64,000 bases of DNA from an uncultured Flavobacteriaceae bacterium (lineage in GTDB: Bacteria; Bacteroidota; Bacteroidia; Flavobacteriales; Flavobacteriaceae): assembly GCA_934675205.1 (NCBI GenBank), contig CAKUPQ010000003.1, forward strand, positions 186,001 through 250,000, read 5' to 3'. Both the position numbers and the translations under genes were made by a program. The notes under the pieces are model-generated. The model was not told the DNA's origin and made no database searches. It worked only from the letters and a program-made list of their open reading frames with translations. Below are positions 18,717 through 26,287 of this stretch, one piece after another (within the stretch, counting starts at the first letter, position 1; every line of letters starts with the position of its first letter).

Positions 18717-19649
18717 ATGAACCTGAATTCCAAAGAGAAATTAAAAACATTTTACCAAAAGCTGACACTCAGAAAGCCTTGGGACGGTATTGTTATTTTT
18801 CTTTTAAACATTCTGATTGCCATTCCGATTTTTATCATCATTCATCAGAATATCGTTGACCCCGAATGGTTTTTCCACATTGACAGAATCTTGATTTTTA
18901 TCGTATTGATTGTTGCTATTCAGCTGTTGTTAAGACTGATGCGAAAAGTAATTATCATCTGCATTGCCTTATATCTTTTGGCTTTGTTATGGGGAACAAT
19001 TTTCGGAGGTTATGGTTTTCGGAGTGTTTTTGACGATTATCGGGTTATGATTTTTGCAATGGCAGAAGACCCGAATCCACAGGATATTATTGTGTCGAAA
19101 TTACTTCCGTTTCCGAATCGTTCAAAGATTCTCAAAGCCATTGAATACAACAATCCGAAAGTGCGGAATTTTGCTTTGAGTGCGACAACCAAGCATTTTC
19201 GGGAGATAAAAGGCTATCAAAAATACAGACAAACGATTCAGAGCTTTGCTGTTTTTAAGGAAATTCAAAGCAATTGGAATTACGTAAACGACCCGAAAGG
19301 CAGGGAATACATAGCAAGTGCTTCGGAATCGTTACAGCATTTTTCGGGAGATTGTGATGACCACGCTATTCTGATGGCAGCTACCATTCGTGCTATCGGA
19401 GGAACTCCACGATTGATTCATACTCAAGCTCATATCTATCCCGAAATGCTTATCGGAAGCAAATCGGATTTGGAAACCGTAATTTATCTGATTAAGGAAG
19501 TGCTGTTTGTAGAAGAAAGTAAAAATCAGGAAATTCATTATCACATTGATGAAAGAGGACAGATTTGGCTCAACCTCGATTATACCGCAAAATATCCGGG
19601 AGGACCTTTTATGTCGCAGGAAATTTTGGGAGCTTTGACACTAAACTAA
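18717..19649 (+). CDS. Membrane-anchored transglutaminase-like protein
   Basis: A 310-aa protein with three N-terminal membrane helices (about 25-43, 57-75 and 78-97) and a C-terminal transglutaminase-like fold. The catalytic Cys is C213 in SGDCDDHA and the His candidate H239 in TQAHIYPE, with Asp288 in LNLDYT completing a possible triad. Such proteins are usually cysteine peptidases or amide-bond-modifying enzymes facing the envelope. An AAAGGG stretch six bases before ATG may serve as ribosome binding site. It is likely co-transcribed with the PBP2-like gene. Confidence 0.8.
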   Translation: MNLNSKEKLKTFYQKLTLRKPWDGIVIFLLNILIAIPIFIIIHQNIVDPEWFFHIDRILIFIVLIVAIQLLLRLMRKVIIICIALYLLALLWGTIFGGYGFRSVFDDYRVMIFAMAEDPNPQDIIVSKLLPFPNRSKILKAIEYNNPKVRNFALSATTKHFREIKGYQKYRQTIQSFAVFKEIQSNWNYVNDPKGREYIASASESLQHFSGDCDDHAILMAATIRAIGGTPRLIHTQAHIYPEMLIGSKSDLETVIYLIKEVLFVEESKNQEIHYHIDERGQIWLNLDYTAKYPGGPFMSQEILGALTLN

Positions 19650-19684
19650 AATAAAGTATATTTGAAACTTTAAACAAAAAATAT

Positions 19685-20695
19685 ATGAAAATAATAGTTC
19701 CAATGGCAGGACGTGGCTCGAGATTACGACCACATACATTAACTGTTCCGAAACCTTTAATTCCGATTGCGGGAAAACCGATTGTTCACAGATTGGTTGA
19801 GGACATTGCAGGAGTAATCGGGCAGGAAATAGACGAAATTGCTTTTATCATTCACGAAAGTTTTGGAAAGCAGGTCGAAAAAGATTTGATTGCCATTGCA
19901 GAAAAATTAGGCTCAAAAGGAACGATATACTACCAAAACGAGGCATTGGGAACAGCTCACGCAATTATGTGTGCCAAAGAATCTTTGTCGGGAAATGTGG
20001 TAATTGCTTATGCAGATACGCTTTTCAGAGCTGATTTTAGGTTAGATACGACAGCAGACAGTGTGATTTGGGTAAAGCAGGTTGATGACCCGAGTGCTTT
20101 CGGAGTAGTTCAGCTCAACGACAAAAACGAAATCGTGGATTTTGTTGAAAAGCCGAAAGACTTTGTTTCCGATTTGGCAATTATCGGGATTTATTACTTC
20201 AAAAGCGGGGAAACTTTGCGAAGTGAATTGCAATATTTGTTAGATAATAATGTGGTAAAAGGAGGGGAGTACCAACTTACGGACGGATTGGAAAATATGA
20301 AACAGAAAGGACTTCGTTTTGTACCCGGAAAAGTTGATGAATGGATGGATTGCGGAAACAAAAACGTAACGGTCGAAACCAATTCCCGAATGTTAGGATT
20401 TCTGAAACAGGACGGAAAAAATCTGATTTCATCGTCAGTACAAAATGAAAATTCGACTATTATCGAGCCTTGTTTTATAGGGGAAAACGTAGTGCTTAAA
20501 AACTCGACTATCGGGCCTAATGTTTCCCTCGGAAACGGAACAATTGTTGAAAATACAACAATCAGCAACAGCTTGGTACAGACCAATGCGAAAATCAAAA
20601 ATGCCAAATTAGACAATGCGATGATTGGTAATTTTGCTGTTTTTGATGGTAATTTTACAAGTGTCAGTATTGGGGATTACTCGGAGTTGATATAA
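19685..20695 (+). CDS. Sugar-phosphate nucleotidyltransferase with left-handed beta-helix tail
   Basis: A 336-aa enzyme that joins a sugar 1-phosphate to a nucleoside triphosphate, releasing pyrophosphate. The N-terminal signature MAGRGSRLRPHT...PKPLIPIAGKPI binds the NTP and residues 1-230 form the Rossmann-like catalytic domain. Residues from about 250 contain hexapeptide-repeat motifs (IGENVVLKNS, IGPNVSLGNG), a left-handed beta-helix as in GlmU or RmlA-like fusions. It is close to glucose-1-phosphate thymidylyl- or GlcNAc/Man-1-P nucleotidyltransferases; the exact sugar is not decided. A hairpin terminator follows. Confidence 0.87.
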   Translation: MKIIVPMAGRGSRLRPHTLTVPKPLIPIAGKPIVHRLVEDIAGVIGQEIDEIAFIIHESFGKQVEKDLIAIAEKLGSKGTIYYQNEALGTAHAIMCAKESLSGNVVIAYADTLFRADFRLDTTADSVIWVKQVDDPSAFGVVQLNDKNEIVDFVEKPKDFVSDLAIIGIYYFKSGETLRSELQYLLDNNVVKGGEYQLTDGLENMKQKGLRFVPGKVDEWMDCGNKNVTVETNSRMLGFLKQDGKNLISSSVQNENSTIIEPCFIGENVVLKNSTIGPNVSLGNGTIVENTTISNSLVQTNAKIKNAKLDNAMIGNFAVFDGNFTSVSIGDYSELI

Positions 20696-20723
20696 ATAAG
20701 GTTTTTAAGTGGATATTCAAATA

Positions 20724-20752
20724 AAAAAGAGAACTTTTAAAGTTCTCTTTTT
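20724..20752. terminator. Hairpin terminator between convergent genes
   Basis: AAAAAGAGAACTTT pairs with AAAGTTCTCTTTTT; A-run on the left and T-run on the right make it work in both directions. Confidence 0.85.
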
Positions 20753-20778
20753 AGTTATTGATTTTTTTTATTTAATAA

Positions 20779-21258
20779 TTACGGCAAATCGTGAGCATTT
20801 TCGTAATCTTCTTGGGTTATGCTATAAATTAATACTCCATTCACATCTATCAAATCATTTGAGTCAATACTAAAAAATGAAGATTTATTCTGTAACCAAT
20901 AATCAACAGAAATCCCTGTGTCTTTTGATGTAGTATAGTATCCTTTTCCATTATCAAATTTCAATACTATTGAATCTGAAAAGCTGTGTGTAAAAGAGTA
21001 ATAAAGAGGTTGAGCAAAAACATCTTTATACTCTCTAACAACAATAGCTCCTGTATTAATAATAACTTCTTCCCTTAAAAAAGGAGTAGAGCCTGTTTGT
21101 GGGTCAGCTACAACATTATCATAGAATAAAATTTTAAAATTTTCCTCACTTTCATTTTTGACTGCGATAGAATGAGTATAAAAATTCTCACATCCATCAC
21201 AAGGATTACAAGAAACTAATAATAGTCCTGCTGAAAGATATAAAAATACTTTTTTCAT
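20779..21258 (-). CDS. Small lipoprotein of unknown function
   Basis: A 159-aa protein with a clear lipoprotein signal (MKKVFLYLSAGLLLVSCNPC). The mature part begins with a Cys-rich CNPCDGCENF segment and continues with short beta-strand-like stretches (YTHSIAVKNESEENFKILFY). No family is recognised. It lies just downstream of the HEXXH lipoprotein gene on the same strand and shares its AT-rich codon use, so the two may be one accessory transcript. Confidence 0.7.
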   Translation of the reverse strand: MKKVFLYLSAGLLLVSCNPCDGCENFYTHSIAVKNESEENFKILFYDNVVADPQTGSTPFLREEVIINTGAIVVREYKDVFAQPLYYSFTHSFSDSIVLKFDNGKGYYTTSKDTGISVDYWLQNKSSFFSIDSNDLIDVNGVLIYSITQEDYENAHDLP

Positions 21259-21292
21259 AATTTAACAATTATTACTTAAACATCATTTTAAA

Positions 21293-22996
21293 TTAAAGTC
21301 CATCTATAACCGTTTCTGAATAATTGATTATATCATCAACGAATTGTTCTGTCGGATTATTATATAATAATTTTAATTTATTTCCAAATGCTAAAATGGT
21401 GTGTGACCCATTAAGTGCTGTTTGTATCTGACTTAAAGTGTAACCACTTACTCTATCTTCTGGATAACTAGAAGAAAAAGTTTTCTGATTATTATAATCC
21501 ATTAAATCTATAAATGCTGGGGAATATTCATCCATTTCACCTACCGTTTCATATTGCTTATATGTCTTCCACAACCTATTTATCTGCCAAGAATAAGAAA
21601 TTGACGCAACATAATTACCTAATGAATGTTGATTAAAATATTGTTTGTATTTATCATTAGTAGCTACAGTTTCAACACAAACTGCCCAAGATTCTCTTAA
21701 AAACAATTTGTGTTTAGCCCCACTTCCCGCAATACTATTAAATGCTTGTCCATCCATTTTATAGTGAGATTTATGTGTAATTTCGTGAATTACAGTTGCA
21801 TATATTGCATCACTTCTTTTTCTGGTACCATCACTATGTTTTCCTCCAATTTTAACTTCACTTCTAAATGGAACCCACCCAAACCAATAATTTGATTTGT
21901 CACTATTATAGTGTCCTGAAATTTCAATCGTAGTAGGGTTGTATATTCCATAAGTAGGAACTACCCTATTAAAATAATCCCAAGCGGCATTATTAATTAG
22001 TGCATAAAATTGGTGTTTTGTATTTTTAACAAATGTTACATTTAAAGATTGTCTTTTATGACTACCTGATTTCCAATTTGCTATAGCAAAGAAATTTCCG
22101 GGACGAACTATAACTTTATAAAAATCAGTAAATTTTACATTATAATGAACTTTTTTTGTATATGTTGTCCCTGTAGAAAAATAACCATTATGGTTTGTAG
22201 ACCCATTTTCTACTCTCAACCAACCCCATTTTAATACATTAACCTCTACACGATAAACAGGAAGTTTAACTTGTGAGCCTTTTTTTTCAGACAACCAATC
22301 ATCTTCTACAAGAATAGTCCCTGATGGTCTCCATTTTTTTCCAAATAAGCCCGGAGGTGGAGGAACATCTTCTTCAAAGCCTTGTCTTAAATCCATATAT
22401 CCTTCCGCCAATTCTTCCTCATCTAAATCTCCTACTCTCTTTCTGGCTTCATACATCAAATTCTGTTTGAATTCTACTTCATCATAATTTGCAGGTATAT
22501 CTTCCAATTCATCTTCATTGGTAAAATGCAGCTCTGCAATAATTTCATAAGGAACGGCAGGTATTCTGTAACCTGCCTCTACAATCGAGTAAAATACAGG
22601 AATTTCCTCATCTGCTGGGTCTTCTGTACGTTCAACAGGTGTATATTCAAACCGGTCTGTCGTAAGGTCTAAATTTTTCTCATCTGCCATTAACGTAGAA
22701 TACTGAATACTATCCTGTGGAATAAATTTGTAGTAAATATGCGTAACATTTACATTATAATTAGAAAATCGGGTAGCTATTTCTGGTTTTTCAGCCTGAT
22801 AATATTCTAATACTACTTCTAATGCTTGTCTTACATTTTCAACTTCAAAAGGAATAGCACCTTCTGTAGCTACTACTCTGGCTTGTGAAAAATTTGATGT
22901 TTCCACATCATTTTTTTCTAATAAATCATCTTGCTGACAACTTACAACAAGTAACATAATTAGGACAGTCTTCGTCCATAAGATAAACTTTTTCAT
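21293..22996 (-). CDS. Putative zinc metallopeptidase lipoprotein (HEXXH)
   Basis: A 567-aa protein; the start at 22996 gives MKKFILWTKTVLIMLLVVSC, a lipoprotein signal, and the longer frame upstream runs through the promoter. The central region is beta-rich and unfamiliar. The zinc motif is H404-E405-I-T-H408 in ATVIHEITH, and a downstream RESWAVCVETVAT segment could supply the third ligand Glu. No named peptidase family is recognised. Codons such as TTA, AGT and ATA are more frequent than in flanking core genes. A perfect TAnnTTTG box lies 43 bases upstream. Confidence 0.75.
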   Translation of the reverse strand: MKKFILWTKTVLIMLLVVSCQQDDLLEKNDVETSNFSQARVVATEGAIPFEVENVRQALEVVLEYYQAEKPEIATRFSNYNVNVTHIYYKFIPQDSIQYSTLMADEKNLDLTTDRFEYTPVERTEDPADEEIPVFYSIVEAGYRIPAVPYEIIAELHFTNEDELEDIPANYDEVEFKQNLMYEARKRVGDLDEEELAEGYMDLRQGFEEDVPPPPGLFGKKWRPSGTILVEDDWLSEKKGSQVKLPVYRVEVNVLKWGWLRVENGSTNHNGYFSTGTTYTKKVHYNVKFTDFYKVIVRPGNFFAIANWKSGSHKRQSLNVTFVKNTKHQFYALINNAAWDYFNRVVPTYGIYNPTTIEISGHYNSDKSNYWFGWVPFRSEVKIGGKHSDGTRKRSDAIYATVIHEITHKSHYKMDGQAFNSIAGSGAKHKLFLRESWAVCVETVATNDKYKQYFNQHSLGNYVASISYSWQINRLWKTYKQYETVGEMDEYSPAFIDLMDYNNQKTFSSSYPEDRVSGYTLSQIQTALNGSHTILAFGNKLKLLYNNPTEQFVDDIINYSETVIDGL

Positions 22997-23038
22997 AAGA
23001 TTTTTTTTAAATATTAAATAAGGTGTGTTTTTATCGTG

Positions 23039-23046
23039 CAAAAGTA
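23039..23046 (-). promoter_or_regulatory. Predicted -7 box for the HEXXH lipoprotein gene
   Basis: On the minus strand TACTTTTG matches TAnnTTTG exactly, 43 bases before the chosen ATG. Confidence 0.6.
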
Positions 23047-23119
23047 CTTATTTTAGATTTAATAAAAATAATAGTTTTTATGTTAATTTATGGCTAATAA
23101 ATATTTTATGATAAAAAAG

Positions 23120-23136
23120 CCCCTCCTTTGGAGGGG
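23120..23136 (-). terminator. GC-rich hairpin terminator after dnaJ
   Basis: CCCCTCC TTT GGAGGGG forms a 7-bp stem; on the minus strand it is followed by CTTTTTTAT. The larger phrase GCCCCTCCTTTGGAGGGGTT plus GGGGAGG is itself a motif often dispersed in Bacteroidota intergenic regions. Confidence 0.75.
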
Positions 23137-23147
23137 TTGGGGAGGAT

Positions 23148-24266
23148 TTACGAAAACATATCCTTTACTTTCTCAAAAAACGATTTATCGGATTTTTCGG
23201 GTTTTGGAATAAAATTTTCGTTATTTATATTTTCTTCAAAGAATTGTTTTTGTTCTTTGCTTAATTTCTTTGGTGTCCATACGTTTACGTGAATCAGCAA
23301 ATCTCCGTTTCCGTATCCGTTGATATTCGGAATACCTTTGGAACGTAAACGCAGAATTTTACCCGATTGCGTTCCCTCCTCAATCTTAATACGAACTTTT
23401 CCGTTTACGGTTTCGATATCTTTGGAAACTCCCAAAACAGCCTCTGCAAAGCTGATATACAAATCATAGTGCAGGTTTTCTCCCTCACGTTTGAGGAATT
23501 CGTGTTCTACTTCTTCAATAACAACAATCAAATCTCCCGGAACGCTGTTTGCTCCCGGAGCATCATTCCCTTTGCCCGAAACTTTGAGTTGCATTCCGTC
23601 AACCACACCTGCAGGAATTTTGATAGAAACAGTTTCGTCTTCCGCAATCATTCCCTGATTGTCTGCATTGTTTGGTTTGTAGTCCAAAATCTGTCCCGAA
23701 CCTCCACAAACATTACAAGGCATCGAAGTTTGCATCTGTCCGAAAACCGTATTGGCAATTCGGTTTACCTGTCCTCGACCTCCACAAGTGGTGCAGGTTT
23801 TGTAGGTTACATCTTTAGCTTTTACTTTTCGTTTAACCTTTACTTTTTTCTCAACTCCGTTTGCAATTTCTTCGAGGGTAAGTTTTACTTTGATACGAAG
23901 ACTACTTCCCTTAACCCTTTGCATACCTCCTCTGCCTCCTCCAAAACCCGAAAAAGCTCCTCCAAAAGCACTTCCGAAAATATCTCCAAACTGACTGAAA
24001 ATATCGTCCATATTCATTCCTCCACCTCCGAAACCTCCACCTTGATTTTTATAGGCATCGTGTCCGAATTGGTCATAACGGGCTTTCTTTTGTGGGTCGC
24101 TTAACACTTCGTAAGCCTCTGCAGCCAACTTAAAGTTTTCTTCAGCTGTCGTATCTCCCGGATTTTTATCAGGGTGAAATTCAATTGCTTTTTTTCGGTA
24201 GGCTTTTTTAATTTCTTCGGGAGTTGCACTTTTGCTAATCCCTAATATTTCGTAAAAATCTTTCAT
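23148..24266 (-). CDS. dnaJ: Molecular chaperone DnaJ
   Basis: A 372-aa Hsp40 co-chaperone that delivers clients to DnaK and stimulates its ATPase. The J domain (1-70) has the HPD motif in FHPDKNPGD, then a Gly/Phe-rich linker with many GG repeats, then the zinc region and two C-terminal beta domains. The zinc region shows only two CxxCxGxG motifs (CTTCGGRG and CNVCGGSG) where E. coli DnaJ has four, so one zinc site is expected. The start is ATG at 24266. It lies downstream of grpE in the same direction. Confidence 0.96.
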   Translation of the reverse strand: MKDFYEILGISKSATPEEIKKAYRKKAIEFHPDKNPGDTTAEENFKLAAEAYEVLSDPQKKARYDQFGHDAYKNQGGGFGGGGMNMDDIFSQFGDIFGSAFGGAFSGFGGGRGGMQRVKGSSLRIKVKLTLEEIANGVEKKVKVKRKVKAKDVTYKTCTTCGGRGQVNRIANTVFGQMQTSMPCNVCGGSGQILDYKPNNADNQGMIAEDETVSIKIPAGVVDGMQLKVSGKGNDAPGANSVPGDLIVVIEEVEHEFLKREGENLHYDLYISFAEAVLGVSKDIETVNGKVRIKIEEGTQSGKILRLRSKGIPNINGYGNGDLLIHVNVWTPKKLSKEQKQFFEENINNENFIPKPEKSDKSFFEKVKDMFS

Positions 24267-24267
24267 C

Positions 24268-24360
24268 TGTTTCAGTCTAAATGTCTTAAAGTCGAATGTC
24301 AAAAGTCTGAATCGGTTTAAATTCTTTTGACTTTATGACGTTCGACTTTACGACTAAAAA
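24268..24360. repeat. Mosaic repeat (AAAGTCGAATGTC units) forming an imperfect hairpin
   Basis: AGTCTAAATGTCTTAAAGTCGAATGTCAAAAGTC on the left is matched by GACTTTATGACGTTCGACTTTACGACT on the right. It fills the grpE-dnaJ gap. Confidence 0.75.
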
Positions 24361-24362
24361 TA

Positions 24363-24890
24363 TTAAAATCCTGTTACCACTTTCGGATAACGGATAATTT
24401 TATCTCCTAATTTATATCCTTTTTCGATAACATCTACAATTTTTCCTTTTAAATCCTCGCTTGGAGCAGGGATTTGAGTTACTGCCTCTGCAAAATCCGC
24501 ATCAAAAACATCTCCTGCTTTCAGCTGGACAAGCTCCAATCCTTTTGAGCTTAACGTATCTTTCAGTTTGTTGTGAATGAGCTGAACTCCCTCTACAAGA
24601 GCTTTTTCTTCAGATTTTGAAATTTCGTTCCAAGCTCTGTCAAAATCATCCAAAATCGGTAATAATGACTGCAAAACGTCCTGATTGGCAGTTCTGAAAA
24701 GTTCAATTCGCTCTTTTGTAGTACGTTTTTTATAGTTTTCAAATTCGGCAAAAAGACGTAAAAACTTATCTTTTTCTTGTGCCAATTCTTCTTTTAATTG
24801 TTCTTCAACCGATAATTCTGCTTGATTTTCAGTAGTTTCAGTTAGGTTTTCCGTATTTAATTGTTCTTCGTTTTGATTCTCTGTATTCAT
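24363..24890 (-). CDS. grpE: Nucleotide exchange factor GrpE
   Basis: A 175-aa co-chaperone that releases ADP from DnaK. An acidic, Gln/Glu-rich N-terminus leads into the long dimerising coiled coil (FLRLFAEFENYKKRTTKERIEL) and the C-terminal beta domain ending in GDKIIRYPKVVTG, all as expected. It precedes dnaJ on the same strand, the common heat-shock arrangement in this group. No CIRCE-like inverted repeat was seen upstream. Confidence 0.96.
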   Translation of the reverse strand: MNTENQNEEQLNTENLTETTENQAELSVEEQLKEELAQEKDKFLRLFAEFENYKKRTTKERIELFRTANQDVLQSLLPILDDFDRAWNEISKSEEKALVEGVQLIHNKLKDTLSSKGLELVQLKAGDVFDADFAEAVTQIPAPSEDLKGKIVDVIEKGYKLGDKIIRYPKVVTGF

Positions 24891-24978
24891 AACTTTTCTA
24901 AAAAATTATTTCATTTTCCACTTATTAAAGCAAAAGCATTGCCACTTTTAAGAAAATGACATTTTGACATTTTTTTTG

Positions 24979-24986
24979 TACTTTTG
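24979..24986 (+). promoter_or_regulatory. Predicted -7 box upstream of the rnz operon
   Basis: TACTTTTG, an exact TAnnTTTG match, 26 bases before the start of the 111-aa gene. Confidence 0.55.
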
Positions 24987-25011
24987 TATGAAATATTTTT
25001 TTTAGCTGTAA

Positions 25012-25347
25012 ATGAAAGTCAAAACCAAAGGAAATACTACGATAATCAAAAGTAACCAAGAAGAGGTTGCTTTGTTTTTGAAAAAAGTAACCGAGCAGCA
25101 TAATTCTTATAAGGATACAAATTTGATTTTGGATATTTCCGAAAAGAAAAATGCTGTTAATAAAGATATTCTTTTGTTCGGAAAATTATCCGCATTGCAT
25201 AAAAAAGGGAAAAAATCGTTTGTATTGGTAATGAACGAAGATTTTGACTTCAACAATGCAACCGATAAAGTAATGGTTGTCCCGACTTTGCAGGAGGCAC
25301 ACGACATTATCGAAATGGAAGAAATCGAACGTGATTTAGGGTTTTAG
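25012..25347 (+). CDS. STAS-like small protein upstream of rnz
   Basis: A 111-aa cytoplasmic protein that alternates strands and helices (TTIIKSNQEEVALFLKKV, NLILDISE, SFVLVMNEDFDF), resembling a STAS-type fold. It is separated from rnz by two bases and is often found in this position in Flavobacteria. No catalytic residues are evident. It could be a regulatory or stabilising partner of RNase Z, though nothing in the sequence proves that. Confidence 0.75.
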   Translation: MKVKTKGNTTIIKSNQEEVALFLKKVTEQHNSYKDTNLILDISEKKNAVNKDILLFGKLSALHKKGKKSFVLVMNEDFDFNNATDKVMVVPTLQEAHDIIEMEEIERDLGF

Positions 25348-25349
25348 AG

Positions 25350-26255
25350 ATGAAATTAACTATTTTAGGCTGTTATGCAGCCACTCCAAGGACGTTTAAC
25401 AATCCGACTTCGCAGGTTTTGGAAATGCAAAACCGCTTCTTTCTGATAGATTGCGGAGAGGGAACACAGGTTCAGCTTCGGAAGAAGAAAATTAAATTTT
25501 CAAAAATCAATCATGTTTTTATTTCGCATCTGCACGGAGACCATTGTTTTGGACTTATCGGAGTGATTACCACTTTTGCGATGCTTGGCAGAGAAACCGA
25601 TTTGCACGTTTACGGACCAAAAGGAGTGAAAGAGATGATTCTGACACAACTTCGAATTTCGGGGTCTTATACTTCTTATAGTTTATTTTTTCATGAATTG
25701 GAATCTAACGAAAGTGAGGTAGTTTTTGAGGACGAAAAAGTGATTGTAAAAACGATTCCGCTAAAGCATAGGGTTTATACCAATGGCTATTTGTTTCAGG
25801 AAAAACCAAAGGAAAAACGGCTGAATATTGAAAAAGTCCAAGAATACGGAATCGACAAATGCTACTACCAAAATATCAAAAACGGAAAAGACATCACGTT
25901 GGATAACGGACAAATTATCCCGAATTCCGAATTGGCTTTTGAGCCTGAAAACCCGAAAAGCTATGCGTTTTGTTCGGATACCATTTATAAGGAAAATATT
26001 GTTCCAATAATCGAAAATGTAGATGTATTGTACCACGAAAGCACGTTTTTGGAGCAGGACGAACAATATACCGAACGCACAATGCACTGCACAGCCAAAC
26101 AAGCTGGTATAATTGCCCAAAAAGCCAATGCAAAAAACCTGATTTTAGGACATTATTCCACAAGATACGGAAGTATAGAACCTTTTAAAGAACAGGCACA
26201 GGAGGTCTTCCAAAATGTACATTTGGCAGATGACGGAAAAGAATTTGAATTTTAG
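25350..26255 (+). CDS. rnz: Ribonuclease Z
   Basis: A 301-aa metallo-beta-lactamase-fold endonuclease that trims tRNA 3' ends. The zinc motif HLHGDH is at residues 60-65, the N-terminal MKLTILGC...P and CGEGTQ block is typical, and later ligands are in FCSDT and LGHYSTRY. Both tRNA genes in this window lack an encoded CCA, which fits a need for RNase Z. It is the second gene of a two-gene operon. Confidence 0.95.
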   Translation: MKLTILGCYAATPRTFNNPTSQVLEMQNRFFLIDCGEGTQVQLRKKKIKFSKINHVFISHLHGDHCFGLIGVITTFAMLGRETDLHVYGPKGVKEMILTQLRISGSYTSYSLFFHELESNESEVVFEDEKVIVKTIPLKHRVYTNGYLFQEKPKEKRLNIEKVQEYGIDKCYYQNIKNGKDITLDNGQIIPNSELAFEPENPKSYAFCSDTIYKENIVPIIENVDVLYHESTFLEQDEQYTERTMHCTAKQAGIIAQKANAKNLILGHYSTRYGSIEPFKEQAQEVFQNVHLADDGKEFEF

Positions 26256-26283
26256 CCCGAAGTCCAAAGTTGCTTCGGACTAA
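26252..26283. terminator. Hairpin between convergent rnz and aminopeptidase genes
   Basis: TTAGCCCGAAG (26252-26262, overlapping the rnz stop) pairs with CTTCGGACTAA (26273-26283) with one mismatch. It carries the same CCGAAGT word as the repeat at 28228-28287. Confidence 0.7.
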
Positions 26284-26287
26284 ACAA

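Noticed and set aside
23367..24104. 245-aa open frame on the plus strand opposite dnaJ
   Set aside because: It is a shadow of the Gly-rich dnaJ sequence, with no recognisable domain or start signal.
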